A DNA stretch of 8,302 bases from Promethearchaeota archaeon (GTDB lineage: Archaea > Asgardarchaeota > Lokiarchaeia > Sigynarchaeales > SOKP01). The position numbers were made by a program, and so were the translations under genes. Numbering within the stretch: the stretch's first letter is position 1; each line of letters begins with the position of its first letter. The notes below the pieces were generated by a model. It did not search any database and was not told the DNA's origin. It was given only the letters and a program-made list of their open reading frames with translations. Positions 1 through 7,131 of the stretch are shown piece by piece. The stretch spans positions 1 to 8,302 of the forward strand of contig JAGXNZ010000243.1 of assembly GCA_019894655.1 (NCBI GenBank). Reading direction: 5' to 3'.

Positions 1-351
1 GAGATAAAAAATAAAATTAAAATTCTATTTCAGAAGGATTTAAACAATATCAATTTTGAACGAGTTGAACAACACTTCTCCAGCGAGATAGATTACACAA
101 AATTAAAGTTGGAAATGCAACTATTAGCAGATAAAATTTTACAGAAAATTAATTACCAGCAAATTCTAAACATGAACTACAAGGCTTTTACAGCAGGGCT
201 AATTTACTATATTGGACAGACTTTAGATAATCGCAAGATTTTTACGCAAAGCATTGTCGAACAAACAAGCAGATTTTCGAGTACGACCATTAGAAAAAAA
301 TATCACATATTAATTGATATTCTAGGAGATCCATCAGAATTCAATCTCTAA
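1..351 (+). CDS. Transcription initiation factor TFIIB/TFB family, C-terminal part (5' end outside window)
   Basis: Frame 1 is open from the first base to the TAA at 349-351 (116 residues visible), so the gene begins upstream; the Met at 109 is internal. The visible part fits the second cyclin-like repeat of archaeal TFB, which contacts TBP and the BRE/TATA region to recruit RNA polymerase. The order of segments matches the family: a leading helix (KIKILFQKDLNNINFERVEQ), a second helix around LADKILQKI, the helix AFTAGLIYYIGQTL matching the AAxALYIA helix of TFBs, then a helix-turn-helix-like end with TIRKKYHILIDIL matching TVRNRYKEL. The zinc ribbon, B-finger and first cyclin repeat are not in the window. 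The sequence is divergent from textbook TFBs, so it may be a secondary TFB paralogue or a Brf-like factor. The family call rests on pattern memory, not alignment. There is no link in function to the ATPases downstream. Confidence 0.72.
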   Translation, partial: EIKNKIKILFQKDLNNINFERVEQHFSSEIDYTKLKLEMQLLADKILQKINYQQILNMNYKAFTAGLIYYIGQTLDNRKIFTQSIVEQTSRFSSTTIRKKYHILIDILGDPSEFNL

Positions 352-381
352 AAATAACAGTTAAATTAGATTTTGAGAAAA

Positions 382-393
382 AAATATATAATT
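382..393 (+). promoter_or_regulatory. TATA-like box upstream of first P-type ATPase
   Basis: The box AAATATATAATT lies in the 105-bp gap between the TFB gene and the ATPase start. In archaea, transcription starts about 25 bases after the box centre, which would give a leader of roughly 45 bases before the ATG at 457. A weaker A/T box near 423-431 (TTTATGTAA) would instead give a nearly leaderless message. The surrounding DNA is so AT-rich that neither assignment is secure. Confidence 0.35.
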
Positions 394-456
394 AATAATG
401 TTTAATTCAATATTTATTAGTAATTTATGTAATCTAAATTAGAAATAGATATTGAA

Positions 457-3324
457 ATGAATCAAACCCAACCTCCTTCTGATATAGCATATCTTCAATC
501 AATTGATGATTTAATTACTCAGTTTCAGACAGATCCTAACGAGGGTCTTAAAAGTTCGGAAATAGACAATACTTATCTTAAATATGGGTACAATGAATTA
601 CCAAAGATTAGAAAATCAATATGGAAAATATATCTCGCACCAATCTTTAATTTCTTAATTATAATTTTAATAATTTCAGGAGCAATTGTAATAATACTCG
701 GAGATCGTACGTCAACAATTATTACTTTTACAGTGGTAATAATTAATTCAATAACCGTGATAACTCAACAATATAGGGCACAAAAAGCTTTAAAAGCTCT
801 AAGACAAATAGCCGCTTTAAAATCGATTGTTTTGCGAGACGGGATTCAATTTGAAATTCCTACAAGAGAGCTGATTCCAGGAGATATTCTTTTACTAGAA
901 CAGGGTGATAAAATCGGTGCAGATGCGAGAATTCTTGAAGTAACAAATTTAACTATTGACGAGGCTCCACTCACAGGGGAGAGCGAGCCAGTAGAAAAAA
1001 ATAATAAGTCTCTAAAAGATAGAGAATTACCTATTCAGAACCAAAGTAATATGGTGTTCATGGGGACTTTCATCAACACTGGTAGAGGGAAAGCACTTGT
1101 CACTGGAACAGGACTTAATACTGAGATTGGTAAAATTTCAAATCAACTTAATGAAATGGGGAGTATCGAGGACATTCCACTAACGAAAAAACTAAATCGG
1201 TTAGGATATATCCTTGGAACGATTGTTATCATTTACCTAATCGTCTTAATTGTGTACAAATTTTCTATTTTAGGATTAAATGGTTTATTTTTTGGTGATA
1301 ATATAAGTAATGCGATTATATCTTCTATTTTAAGAGCAATGGGAATCATGCCTATTAACCTACCTTTATTAACAACGCTAGTTCTTGTTACAGGGGTACT
1401 TAATATGGCTCAAAGTGGAGTTGTTATAAAAAATTTATCAGCAATTGAATCCCTTGGTCGTGTATCTGTAATCTGTTCTGATAAAACTGGAACTATTACT
1501 AAAAACGAAATGACAGTTGAAAGATTTTGGATAAACAATATCGAATACCAAGTTACAGGTTCAGGATATGATTCTGAAGGAAATATCCTCGAAAATGAAA
1601 AGGAAGCGAACTTAAAGGAAAATCCTACACTTATAAAATTCATTGATTCAATTGTATTAAACAATAACGCTAAATTAGTGTACGAAGATGTTAAAGTCCG
1701 ACTGAAGGAATCCAAGGAAATAGCCGTAAGAAAAGCATTAGGTTCGCCAACAGAGGCTTCCCTTTTAGTGTTAGCGGAAAAAACAGGATACATTCCTTAC
1801 GATGTGAAAAATAAATACTCGATATTGAAGGAATTTTCGTTTAGTTCTGAGATTAAACGAATGACTACGGTATGTAAACTTAAAGCTAAAGACATTAATA
1901 TTATAGCATTCTCGAAAGGAGCACCGGAGAGGATCTTAGACATAACAAGCAGAATTGAAATTAATGGTGTAGAAGAAACATTAACTGAAAAATTAAAAAA
2001 ACTCTTAATTGATAAAATTCAAATCCGAGCGAACCAAGGATATCGAACTTTGGCTATTGGTTATAGGAAAATCGAGGGTGAACCAGATTTTAAGAGACAA
2101 AAAGTTGAAAATGATCTTGTCCTCTTAGGTTTTGTTTCAATATTAGATCCTCCAAAACCGGGAGTGAGAGCTTCAGTAGAAGAATGTGAATCAGCCGGTA
2201 TCAAGATTTCAATGATCACTGGCGATCATCCAGCAACAGCCAAAACTATTGCGGCTCAAATGAGAATTTATAAAGAAGGGGATTTGGTAGTAGAGGGTTC
2301 AGAAATTAGCAATTTAAACGACATAGATTTCAATAAAGTGTCAGTATTTGCGCGAGTCAATCCTTCTGATAAAGAGATAATAATAGAAAAGTATCAATCA
2401 GAGAACCACATCTGTGCTATGACGGGAGACGGAATTAACGACGCGTTAGCTTTAAAATTAGCGAATGCCGGGATTGCTATGGGAATTATGGGGACAGATG
2501 TAGCTAAAGAAACCGCTGACATGGTTATAAGCGACGATAACTTCACATCTATCGTTAGGGGTGTAAAAATTGGTCGTGGTTTATTTGCGAGAATTCGAAC
2601 TATAATATTTTTTTTTATCTGCTTAAATCTTATGGAATCTGTTATTTTTTTTGCGTATGAGTTTGTCCCGTTATTCGACTTGTTTAGCTCAGAGTGGCAG
2701 CACATTTATATATACGCGATTGTTCATTCTTTACCCGCTTTAGCTTTAGTGATTGATAGGCATCCTACAGATGTGATGAAAGAACCCCCCAGAGACGAGG
2801 AACAACTATTAAACAGGAATATGTGGATTATGTTGGTAATACAAGCGTTATTAATGGGAATTGGTTTGGTATTAGTTCTTCAATTTACATTAGGAGGATT
2901 AATACCGCTGAATGATTGGAACCTTAATCCTACTATTAGTTATATTCCCGTTGGATCGACACAACCCGAATTGTTAGCACAAAAAGCAAGAACTATGTTT
3001 ATCACCACGCTTTACATTGTAGAAACTACCTTCATCTGGACCTTCAGACGTCCTAATAAATCACTCATTAAAAGCCTAAAAAACGAATTTTCGTTAACTT
3101 TACTCGTGATAAGTTTATTTACGCTCGCTTTACACGTCTTATTCGTGTTCTCCTCAAATACAGTTAATTATTATATAAACGATGAATTTGGCTTAGATTT
3201 ACAAATCAATTTTCTCTTTTTGAGCGGTACCGATTGGATAATATGCATTTTGATGGCGCTACCAGGTATAATAGGAATAGAAATTTTCAAGTATTTCGCT
3301 AGAACTAGGAATATCGTTTTCTAA
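457..3324 (+). CDS. P-type (E1-E2) cation-transporting ATPase, P2-like with atypical ion site
   Basis: A 955-residue membrane pump that couples ATP hydrolysis, through a phospho-aspartate intermediate, to transport across the cytoplasmic membrane. N-terminal cation-ATPase domain about 12-50; TM1 63-82, TM2 86-104; actuator domain with T173-G-E-S; TM3 249-268 and TM4 287-316; phosphorylated Asp342 in DKTGTIT; nucleotide-domain K487 in KGAPER; D564-P-P; MITGDHP at 586-592; T656-GDGIND; then six more helices (TM5 about 713-733, TM6 749-765, TM7 789-810, TM8 846-862, TM9 879-900, TM10 926-946). Length and order fit P2 pumps (Ca2+, Na+/K+), as does GSPTEASL. The transport site does not: TM4 reads P299-I-N-L-P where PEGLP is usual, and TM6 has His757 where the key Asp sits. 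Asn724/Glu727 (TM5) and Glu856 (TM8) are kept. The substrate is therefore unknown. The ATG is the first after an in-frame stop at 430-432; no Shine-Dalgarno site is seen. It is followed by a paralogue. Confidence 0.93.
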   Translation: MNQTQPPSDIAYLQSIDDLITQFQTDPNEGLKSSEIDNTYLKYGYNELPKIRKSIWKIYLAPIFNFLIIILIISGAIVIILGDRTSTIITFTVVIINSITVITQQYRAQKALKALRQIAALKSIVLRDGIQFEIPTRELIPGDILLLEQGDKIGADARILEVTNLTIDEAPLTGESEPVEKNNKSLKDRELPIQNQSNMVFMGTFINTGRGKALVTGTGLNTEIGKISNQLNEMGSIEDIPLTKKLNRLGYILGTIVIIYLIVLIVYKFSILGLNGLFFGDNISNAIISSILRAMGIMPINLPLLTTLVLVTGVLNMAQSGVVIKNLSAIESLGRVSVICSDKTGTITKNEMTVERFWINNIEYQVTGSGYDSEGNILENEKEANLKENPTLIKFIDSIVLNNNAKLVYEDVKVRLKESKEIAVRKALGSPTEASLLVLAEKTGYIPYDVKNKYSILKEFSFSSEIKRMTTVCKLKAKDINIIAFSKGAPERILDITSRIEINGVEETLTEKLKKLLIDKIQIRANQGYRTLAIGYRKIEGEPDFKRQKVENDLVLLGFVSILDPPKPGVRASVEECESAGIKISMITGDHPATAKTIAAQMRIYKEGDLVVEGSEISNLNDIDFNKVSVFARVNPSDKEIIIEKYQSENHICAMTGDGINDALALKLANAGIAMGIMGTDVAKETADMVISDDNFTSIVRGVKIGRGLFARIRTIIFFFICLNLMESVIFFAYEFVPLFDLFSSEWQHIYIYAIVHSLPALALVIDRHPTDVMKEPPRDEEQLLNRNMWIMLVIQALLMGIGLVLVLQFTLGGLIPLNDWNLNPTISYIPVGSTQPELLAQKARTMFITTLYIVETTFIWTFRRPNKSLIKSLKNEFSLTLLVISLFTLALHVLFVFSSNTVNYYINDEFGLDLQINFLFLSGTDWIICILMALPGIIGIEIFKYFARTRNIVF

Positions 3325-3385
3325 TTCAATAAAAAGTGAAAATGTCCAATCAATTAATTCACCTTATTTTACATCTTAGTTTGTA

Positions 3386-3412
3386 TTTTTGAATATTTTC
3401 TAATATTTTTTT
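3386..3412 (+). terminator. Probable archaeal poly-T terminator after first ATPase
   Basis: Three T-tracts (T5 at 3386-3390, T4 at 3396-3399, T7 at 3406-3412) begin about 60 bases after the stop codon. Archaeal RNA polymerase typically stops at such U-runs without needing a hairpin. An imperfect inverted repeat with core GTGAA (3336-3340) and TTCAC (3358-3362) lies upstream but has a 17-base loop, so its role is doubtful. Confidence 0.45.
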
Positions 3413-3450
3413 AAATTATCCTTAATATCTAATTTTATTAATAAAAATAC

Positions 3451-3493
3451 TATAAAATAAAAAGAAGAACTTTTATTGTTATTTTATTATAAT
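3451..3493 (+). promoter_or_regulatory. Promoter region with two TATA-like boxes for second ATPase
   Basis: The 220-bp gap between the two ATPase genes is almost pure A/T. Two boxes stand out: TATAAAATA at 3451-3459 and TATAAT at 3488-3493. Start sites about 25 bases downstream would give leaders of roughly 65 and 30 bases; the second keeps the ribosome binding site at 3532-3536 in the transcript with little extra. With the T-tracts before it, this suggests the second pump is transcribed separately from the first. Base composition makes false boxes likely. Confidence 0.35.
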
Positions 3494-3531
3494 TATTTTT
3501 TATCATAAAATCAAAACTAAGATTAAGTCCT

Positions 3532-3536
3532 GGGAG
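3532..3536 (+). promoter_or_regulatory. Ribosome binding site deciding the start of second ATPase
   Basis: GGGAG lies 8 bases before the ATG at 3545, a normal spacing. An alternative in-frame ATG at 3566 is preceded by GGAGG at 3547-3551, but that is 14 bases away, which is too far. This favours the start at 3545. It is the only clear Shine-Dalgarno-type site before a gene in the window. Confidence 0.6.
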
Positions 3537-3544
3537 AATATCTA

Positions 3545-6415
3545 ATGGAGGAAATCTACTACAATATGGAGTTAGATCAAATCTATAAAAAATTTCAAAC
3601 TAACTCCACTAATGGATTAACAAATGAAGAAGCCCAAAAACGGCTTGAACTTTACGGATTTAACGAGATTCCGAAAGCTTCTAAAGGATTTATCAAAATT
3701 TATCTCGCTCCTTTATTTAATTGGTTAATCGTTATTTATCTTTTTGCCTCGGTAATCCTGTTTTTAGCAGCAATCATTACGGGTGAAGGAGATTTAGTAT
3801 TCGTTATGTTAACATTAGTAATAGTAGCTCTCAATTGTGTTGTTGCAATCGTGCAGCAATACAGAGCAACAAAAAAATTAAACGCACTCCGAGAAATGAC
3901 GGCACCTACAACCACTGTAATAAGAAACGGTCAGAAGGATGATATTACTACAAAAAATGTAGTTGCTGGCGATTTATTAGTCTTGAAGCAAGGTGATAGA
4001 ATACCTGCAGATGGGAGAATAATTCAATCTTCGAACCTAGAAGTAAACGAATCCAGTTTAACGGGAGAATCTGAACCAGTCAGAAAAGCTCATGACGGAG
4101 CCGCAATAAAAAAAGAGGATGTAGCTATCGCTGAACGAAAGAATATAGTGTTTTACGGAACTTTTATAGCCACAGGTAATGCAACGGCAATAGCAGTAAA
4201 AACAGGAAAGGATACCGAAATAGGAAAAATTTCGCAAGGTTTAGAAGACGCAGGGACGAGCGAGATTCCAATTCGAGCAAAAATGAATAATTTTGGTAAA
4301 TGGCTTGGGCTGATCGTTATCGGCTTTTGGTTCATTGTACTCATGATTCTTTGGGGCGCTACAGGCGAAGTAGATATTGTCAAAAGTCTTAATTCTGCTA
4401 TGGATCTATTACCTATCAACATCCCTCTCCTTGTAACAATTGTTTTGCTAACCGGCGTTGTAACTATGGCACACCATGGGGTTATTATCAGAAATCTCGC
4501 TTCAGTTGACAGTTTAGGCCGAGTAAGCGTAGTCTGTTCAGATAAAACAGGCACTCTAACAAAAAATCAAATGAGCATCCAGCATGTATGGACAAACGGT
4601 TCTACATATAACGTCTCTGGCAGTGGTTATAGTCCTGATGGAGACATTATATTAGTCGACGATCCGAAAAATTCTGTATTTGTGAAACACATCGATGATC
4701 ATCCTCAACTCAAATTGCTTCTAACTTCAGGATTCTTGAATAATAACTCTGCTTTGGTAAAAAATGAGATTGAGGTCTCCGGTAAAACTATTCAGAACTG
4801 GAACGTGATTGGTTCTCCAACTGAGGGGGCGTTAATGGTTCTTTTTCAAAAAGGAATGGGAGATTATCTTCTGGAAGATTATGAGTACATTAAAGAGCAC
4901 CCATTTGATTCGAAGGTTAAAAGAATGACTAAAATTTATAAAAAAGAAGGTAAGTTTTATTCTTTTACTAAAGGTGCAAGTGAGATTTTAATACCATTAT
5001 GCAAAAAAGTCTTATATAAAGACCAAGAGTTAGAATTTTCAGAGGAAATTAAAAACAAAGTTTTAAAGATTTCGGATATCTACGCAGAACAAGGATATAG
5101 AATCTTAAGTTTATGTTATAAGAAATTAGATGCTATTCCACCAGAATACGAGAAAAGTAGAAAGTTGTGCGAGTCGGATATGATTTACATCGGTTTTGTA
5201 ACCATACTTGATCCACCTCGAGAAGGCGTGAAACAAAGCGTAGAGCAATGTCACAACGCTGGGGTGGATGTTGTAATGATTACTGGTGATTCTCCCACAA
5301 CTGCGAAGGCTATCGCCCAACAAATCTCTATTATTAAAAATCAAGATGAAATTGTAGTAGAAGGTAAAGATATAAAGAAAGTTAAATCATTTTATGATTT
5401 TAGCAGAATTAAAGTGTTTGCCAGAGTATCTCCAGAACATAAACAAGATATAATCGAAAAATACCAAGATGCTAATCAAGTTGTAGCTATGACCGGAGAC
5501 GGAGTTAACGACGCTCTAGCTTTAAACATGGCAGATGCAGGAATAGCTATGGGTATTCAAGGAACTGATGTTGCAAAAGAAGCAAGCGATATGGTAATAA
5601 GTGACGATTCTTTTACGTCAATTGTTACCGGTATCGAACAAGGACGAGGCATTTTTGCTCGCATCAGGGCAGTGGTATTTTTCTACATATGCATAAATGT
5701 TTTTGAAGGCATAGTTCAATTTATTTTATCTGTTATTTTGAATCTCCCCTACTTTTTAGACGAAGCATTTTCCTACCAATGGATTTTCCTCTCGATAACA
5801 GTTCACATTTTTCCGGGTTTAATTCTCACATTCGATCGTAATTCTAAAGATTTAATGAAGCAGAAGCCTCACGACGAAGAAGAAATCTTATCAAAAAATA
5901 CCGTGATTCTTCTATTTATATTTGGAGCGCTATTAGCGATAAGCATGATCGTTGTTTACTTCACAACGATTACAGGGTTTTATCCGATTTTTCCAGAAAA
6001 TATAAACTTTGGAGGTTTAAACGAAGCTTATTTAACCTTCCCAGAATATATTGAGGGAATAGGTTGGGTGTATTCTAACGAAGCAAAAACTCTTACCATG
6101 TTAATGGTAACTATATTCTTCTGCGAATCCTTTTTAGTTTTACAAATTCGTAGACCAAATAAATCGTTAATTAAGAGTATAAAAGAGGACAGCACCCGTT
6201 TCATGTACGGCCTGATTGGATTTTTGTTTGCACTGTTTATCGCACTTATGTATATTCCGGGAGTCCAAGTAACGCTTGCTGATTGGGGTTTAAATTTTAG
6301 ATTTATGTTTCTTACATGGTTAGACTGGATAGTATGCTTTTTAATTTCATTAATCTGTATAGTTTCCTTCGAATTCGTTAAATACATGGCAAGACGATCC
6401 GGAATATATTTCTAA
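3545..6415 (+). CDS. P-type (E1-E2) cation-transporting ATPase, tandem paralogue with atypical ion site
   Basis: A 956-residue membrane pump, clearly a paralogue of the gene just upstream along its whole length. TM1 57-79, TM2 83-104; actuator T173-G-E-S; TM3 253-274, TM4 282-310; phosphorylated Asp333 in DKTGTLT; K476 in KGASE; D556-P-P; MITGDSP at 578-584; T650-GDGVND; TM5 about 707-727, TM6 744-761, TM7 787-807, TM8 849-867, TM9 886-907, TM10 926-947. GSPTEGALMV and DPPREGV are P2-like. The ion site has the same two changes as its neighbour: P290-I-N-I-P in TM4 and His754 in TM6, with Asn718/Glu721 (TM5) and Glu861 (TM8) retained. It differs in having Ser750 where the neighbour has Tyr753, and a TM3-TM4 loop about nine residues shorter. 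It may transport a related but different substrate; none can be named. The start at 3545 is supported by GGGAG. All catalytic residues are present, so it should be active. Confidence 0.93.
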   Translation: MEEIYYNMELDQIYKKFQTNSTNGLTNEEAQKRLELYGFNEIPKASKGFIKIYLAPLFNWLIVIYLFASVILFLAAIITGEGDLVFVMLTLVIVALNCVVAIVQQYRATKKLNALREMTAPTTTVIRNGQKDDITTKNVVAGDLLVLKQGDRIPADGRIIQSSNLEVNESSLTGESEPVRKAHDGAAIKKEDVAIAERKNIVFYGTFIATGNATAIAVKTGKDTEIGKISQGLEDAGTSEIPIRAKMNNFGKWLGLIVIGFWFIVLMILWGATGEVDIVKSLNSAMDLLPINIPLLVTIVLLTGVVTMAHHGVIIRNLASVDSLGRVSVVCSDKTGTLTKNQMSIQHVWTNGSTYNVSGSGYSPDGDIILVDDPKNSVFVKHIDDHPQLKLLLTSGFLNNNSALVKNEIEVSGKTIQNWNVIGSPTEGALMVLFQKGMGDYLLEDYEYIKEHPFDSKVKRMTKIYKKEGKFYSFTKGASEILIPLCKKVLYKDQELEFSEEIKNKVLKISDIYAEQGYRILSLCYKKLDAIPPEYEKSRKLCESDMIYIGFVTILDPPREGVKQSVEQCHNAGVDVVMITGDSPTTAKAIAQQISIIKNQDEIVVEGKDIKKVKSFYDFSRIKVFARVSPEHKQDIIEKYQDANQVVAMTGDGVNDALALNMADAGIAMGIQGTDVAKEASDMVISDDSFTSIVTGIEQGRGIFARIRAVVFFYICINVFEGIVQFILSVILNLPYFLDEAFSYQWIFLSITVHIFPGLILTFDRNSKDLMKQKPHDEEEILSKNTVILLFIFGALLAISMIVVYFTTITGFYPIFPENINFGGLNEAYLTFPEYIEGIGWVYSNEAKTLTMLMVTIFFCESFLVLQIRRPNKSLIKSIKEDSTRFMYGLIGFLFALFIALMYIPGVQVTLADWGLNFRFMFLTWLDWIVCFLISLICIVSFEFVKYMARRSGIYF

Positions 6416-6419
6416 TCTA

Positions 6420-6445
6420 TTTTTTATTTTATACCGCACTGTTTT
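6420..6445 (+). terminator. Probable poly-T terminator after second ATPase
   Basis: T6 at 6420-6425, T4 at 6427-6430 and T5 near 6442-6446 start five bases after the stop codon at 6413-6415. No stable hairpin is seen. This fits U-run termination in archaea. Confidence 0.45.
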
Positions 6446-6456
6446 TATCCGTTAAT

Positions 6457-6465
6457 TTTTTAAAA
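6457..6465 (+). promoter_or_regulatory. TATA-like box for the acetyltransferase gene
   Basis: TTTTAAAAT is centred about 25 bases before the ATG at 6487, the distance expected between an archaeal TATA box and its start site. The message would then be leaderless, which agrees with the absence of any ribosome binding site in front of this gene. Confidence 0.4.
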
Positions 6466-6486
6466 TTTGTAGAAATCTAAGTATAT

Positions 6487-7032
6487 ATGATTAAAGGAAA
6501 GCGGATTAAATTTGCACCTCTCGATAGAAAACACATTGATCTTTTTCTAAAGTGGTTTAACGATCCAGAAATTACGCAATACTTAATTATGTATAAACCA
6601 ATAACCCGAGATTGGGAGGAAGAATGGTTTGATGTGCTTAAACAAAAAGAAAATGAAGTTCATTTCTCAATTCTTTTACTTGATCAGGTGGACCCTGAGA
6701 AAATCATTGGAAATTGCGCGATTCATAACATAAATTCCAAAAATAGAGCCTGTTCGTGTGGCATCACTATCGGAGAAAAGGAATATCAAAACAAAGGTTA
6801 TGGAACAGAAGCGATGGAAATGTTGGTAGAATATTGTTTCAACACCTTAAATATGAATAGGATCGAATTAACGGTTTACGAATTTAATATTCGTGCTTAC
6901 AAATCATATCAAAAAGTAGGATTTGTCGAAGAAGGAAGAAAACGGCAAGCAAGGTATCATAACGGTAAGTATCACGACGAAATAATAATGGCAATCTTAA
7001 GAGAAGACTGGGAAAAGAAAGCAAGAGAGTAA
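6487..7032 (+). CDS. GNAT family N-acetyltransferase, RimJ/RimL type
   Basis: A soluble 181-residue enzyme expected to transfer an acetyl group from acetyl-CoA to an amine. The N-terminal RIKFAPLDRKHIDLFLKW and the following NDPEITQYL are the usual opening of the RimJ/RimL (Acetyltransf_3) group. The acetyl-CoA pyrophosphate loop is Q101-N-K-G-Y-G-T107, followed by the helix EAMEMLVEYCF. The second core motif N134-IRAYKSYQKVGF146 and a final basic segment with RYHNGKYHDEI complete the fold. Length is normal. This group includes ribosomal-protein N-terminal acetylases, spermidine acetylases (SpeG) and antibiotic-modifying enzymes; the substrate cannot be told from sequence. Two cysteines (C89, C91) sit in the strand before the CoA loop, where other family members usually have charged or aliphatic residues. 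The first ATG after the T-rich gap is used, with no ribosome binding site. It lies 71 bp after the second ATPase but seems separately transcribed. Confidence 0.88.
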   Translation: MIKGKRIKFAPLDRKHIDLFLKWFNDPEITQYLIMYKPITRDWEEEWFDVLKQKENEVHFSILLLDQVDPEKIIGNCAIHNINSKNRACSCGITIGEKEYQNKGYGTEAMEMLVEYCFNTLNMNRIELTVYEFNIRAYKSYQKVGFVEEGRKRQARYHNGKYHDEIIMAILREDWEKKARE

Positions 7033-7041
7033 ATCAAGAAT

Positions 7042-7074
7042 TTTTAGACTTATTTCTAAAATAAATTAATTTTT
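7042..7074 (+). terminator. Hairpin plus T-tract after the acetyltransferase gene
   Basis: A perfect 7-bp inverted repeat, TTTTAGA (7042-7048) and TCTAAAA (7055-7061) with a 6-base loop, starts nine bases after the stop codon and is followed by T5 at 7070-7074. The stem is A/T-rich and weak, so the T-runs may do the work alone. Confidence 0.45.
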
Positions 7075-7094
7075 AAAATAGCTAATATTCAATT

Positions 7095-7115
7095 CTCTAA
7101 TGATTTATTATAGAG
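7095..7115 (+). promoter_or_regulatory. TATA-like box within a short palindrome before the DUF362 gene
   Basis: TTTATTATAG (7104-7113) is centred about 24 bases before the ATG at 7132, which would give a leaderless transcript. It is framed by CTCTA (7095-7099) and TAGAG (7111-7115), whose flanks AATT on both sides extend the symmetry imperfectly. A repressor site over the TATA box is possible but unproven. Confidence 0.35.
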
Positions 7116-7131
7116 TAAATTGTGTGATTGT

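Noticed and set aside
109..351. Short independent 80-residue gene starting at the Met at 109
   Set aside because: The same frame is open to the window edge and the residues before the Met fit the TFB repeat, so this is an internal methionine.
1410..1793. Open reading frame on the minus strand inside the first pump gene
   Set aside because: It lies antisense to the DKTGT and nucleotide-domain coding region, has no recognisable protein pattern and is explained by codon bias of the real gene. The same holds for antisense frames at 2394-2705, 4153-4554, 5126-5344, 6028-6387 and 7263-7448.
3456..3477. Hairpin AAAAG-AAGAA-CTTTT between the pump genes
   Set aside because: Only five A/T-rich base pairs, with a bulge when extended; expected by chance in such AT-rich DNA and not followed by a suitable T-tract at its base.
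457..6415. Annotating the two pumps as Ca2+-ATPases
   Set aside because: Overall similarity is P2-like, but the TM4 Glu and TM6 Asp needed for Ca2+ binding are missing in both, so a named substrate would be unsupported.
3566..6415. Alternative start of the second pump at the second in-frame ATG
   Set aside because: The nearest GGAGG is 14 bases upstream, too far, whereas the first ATG has GGGAG at 8 bases.
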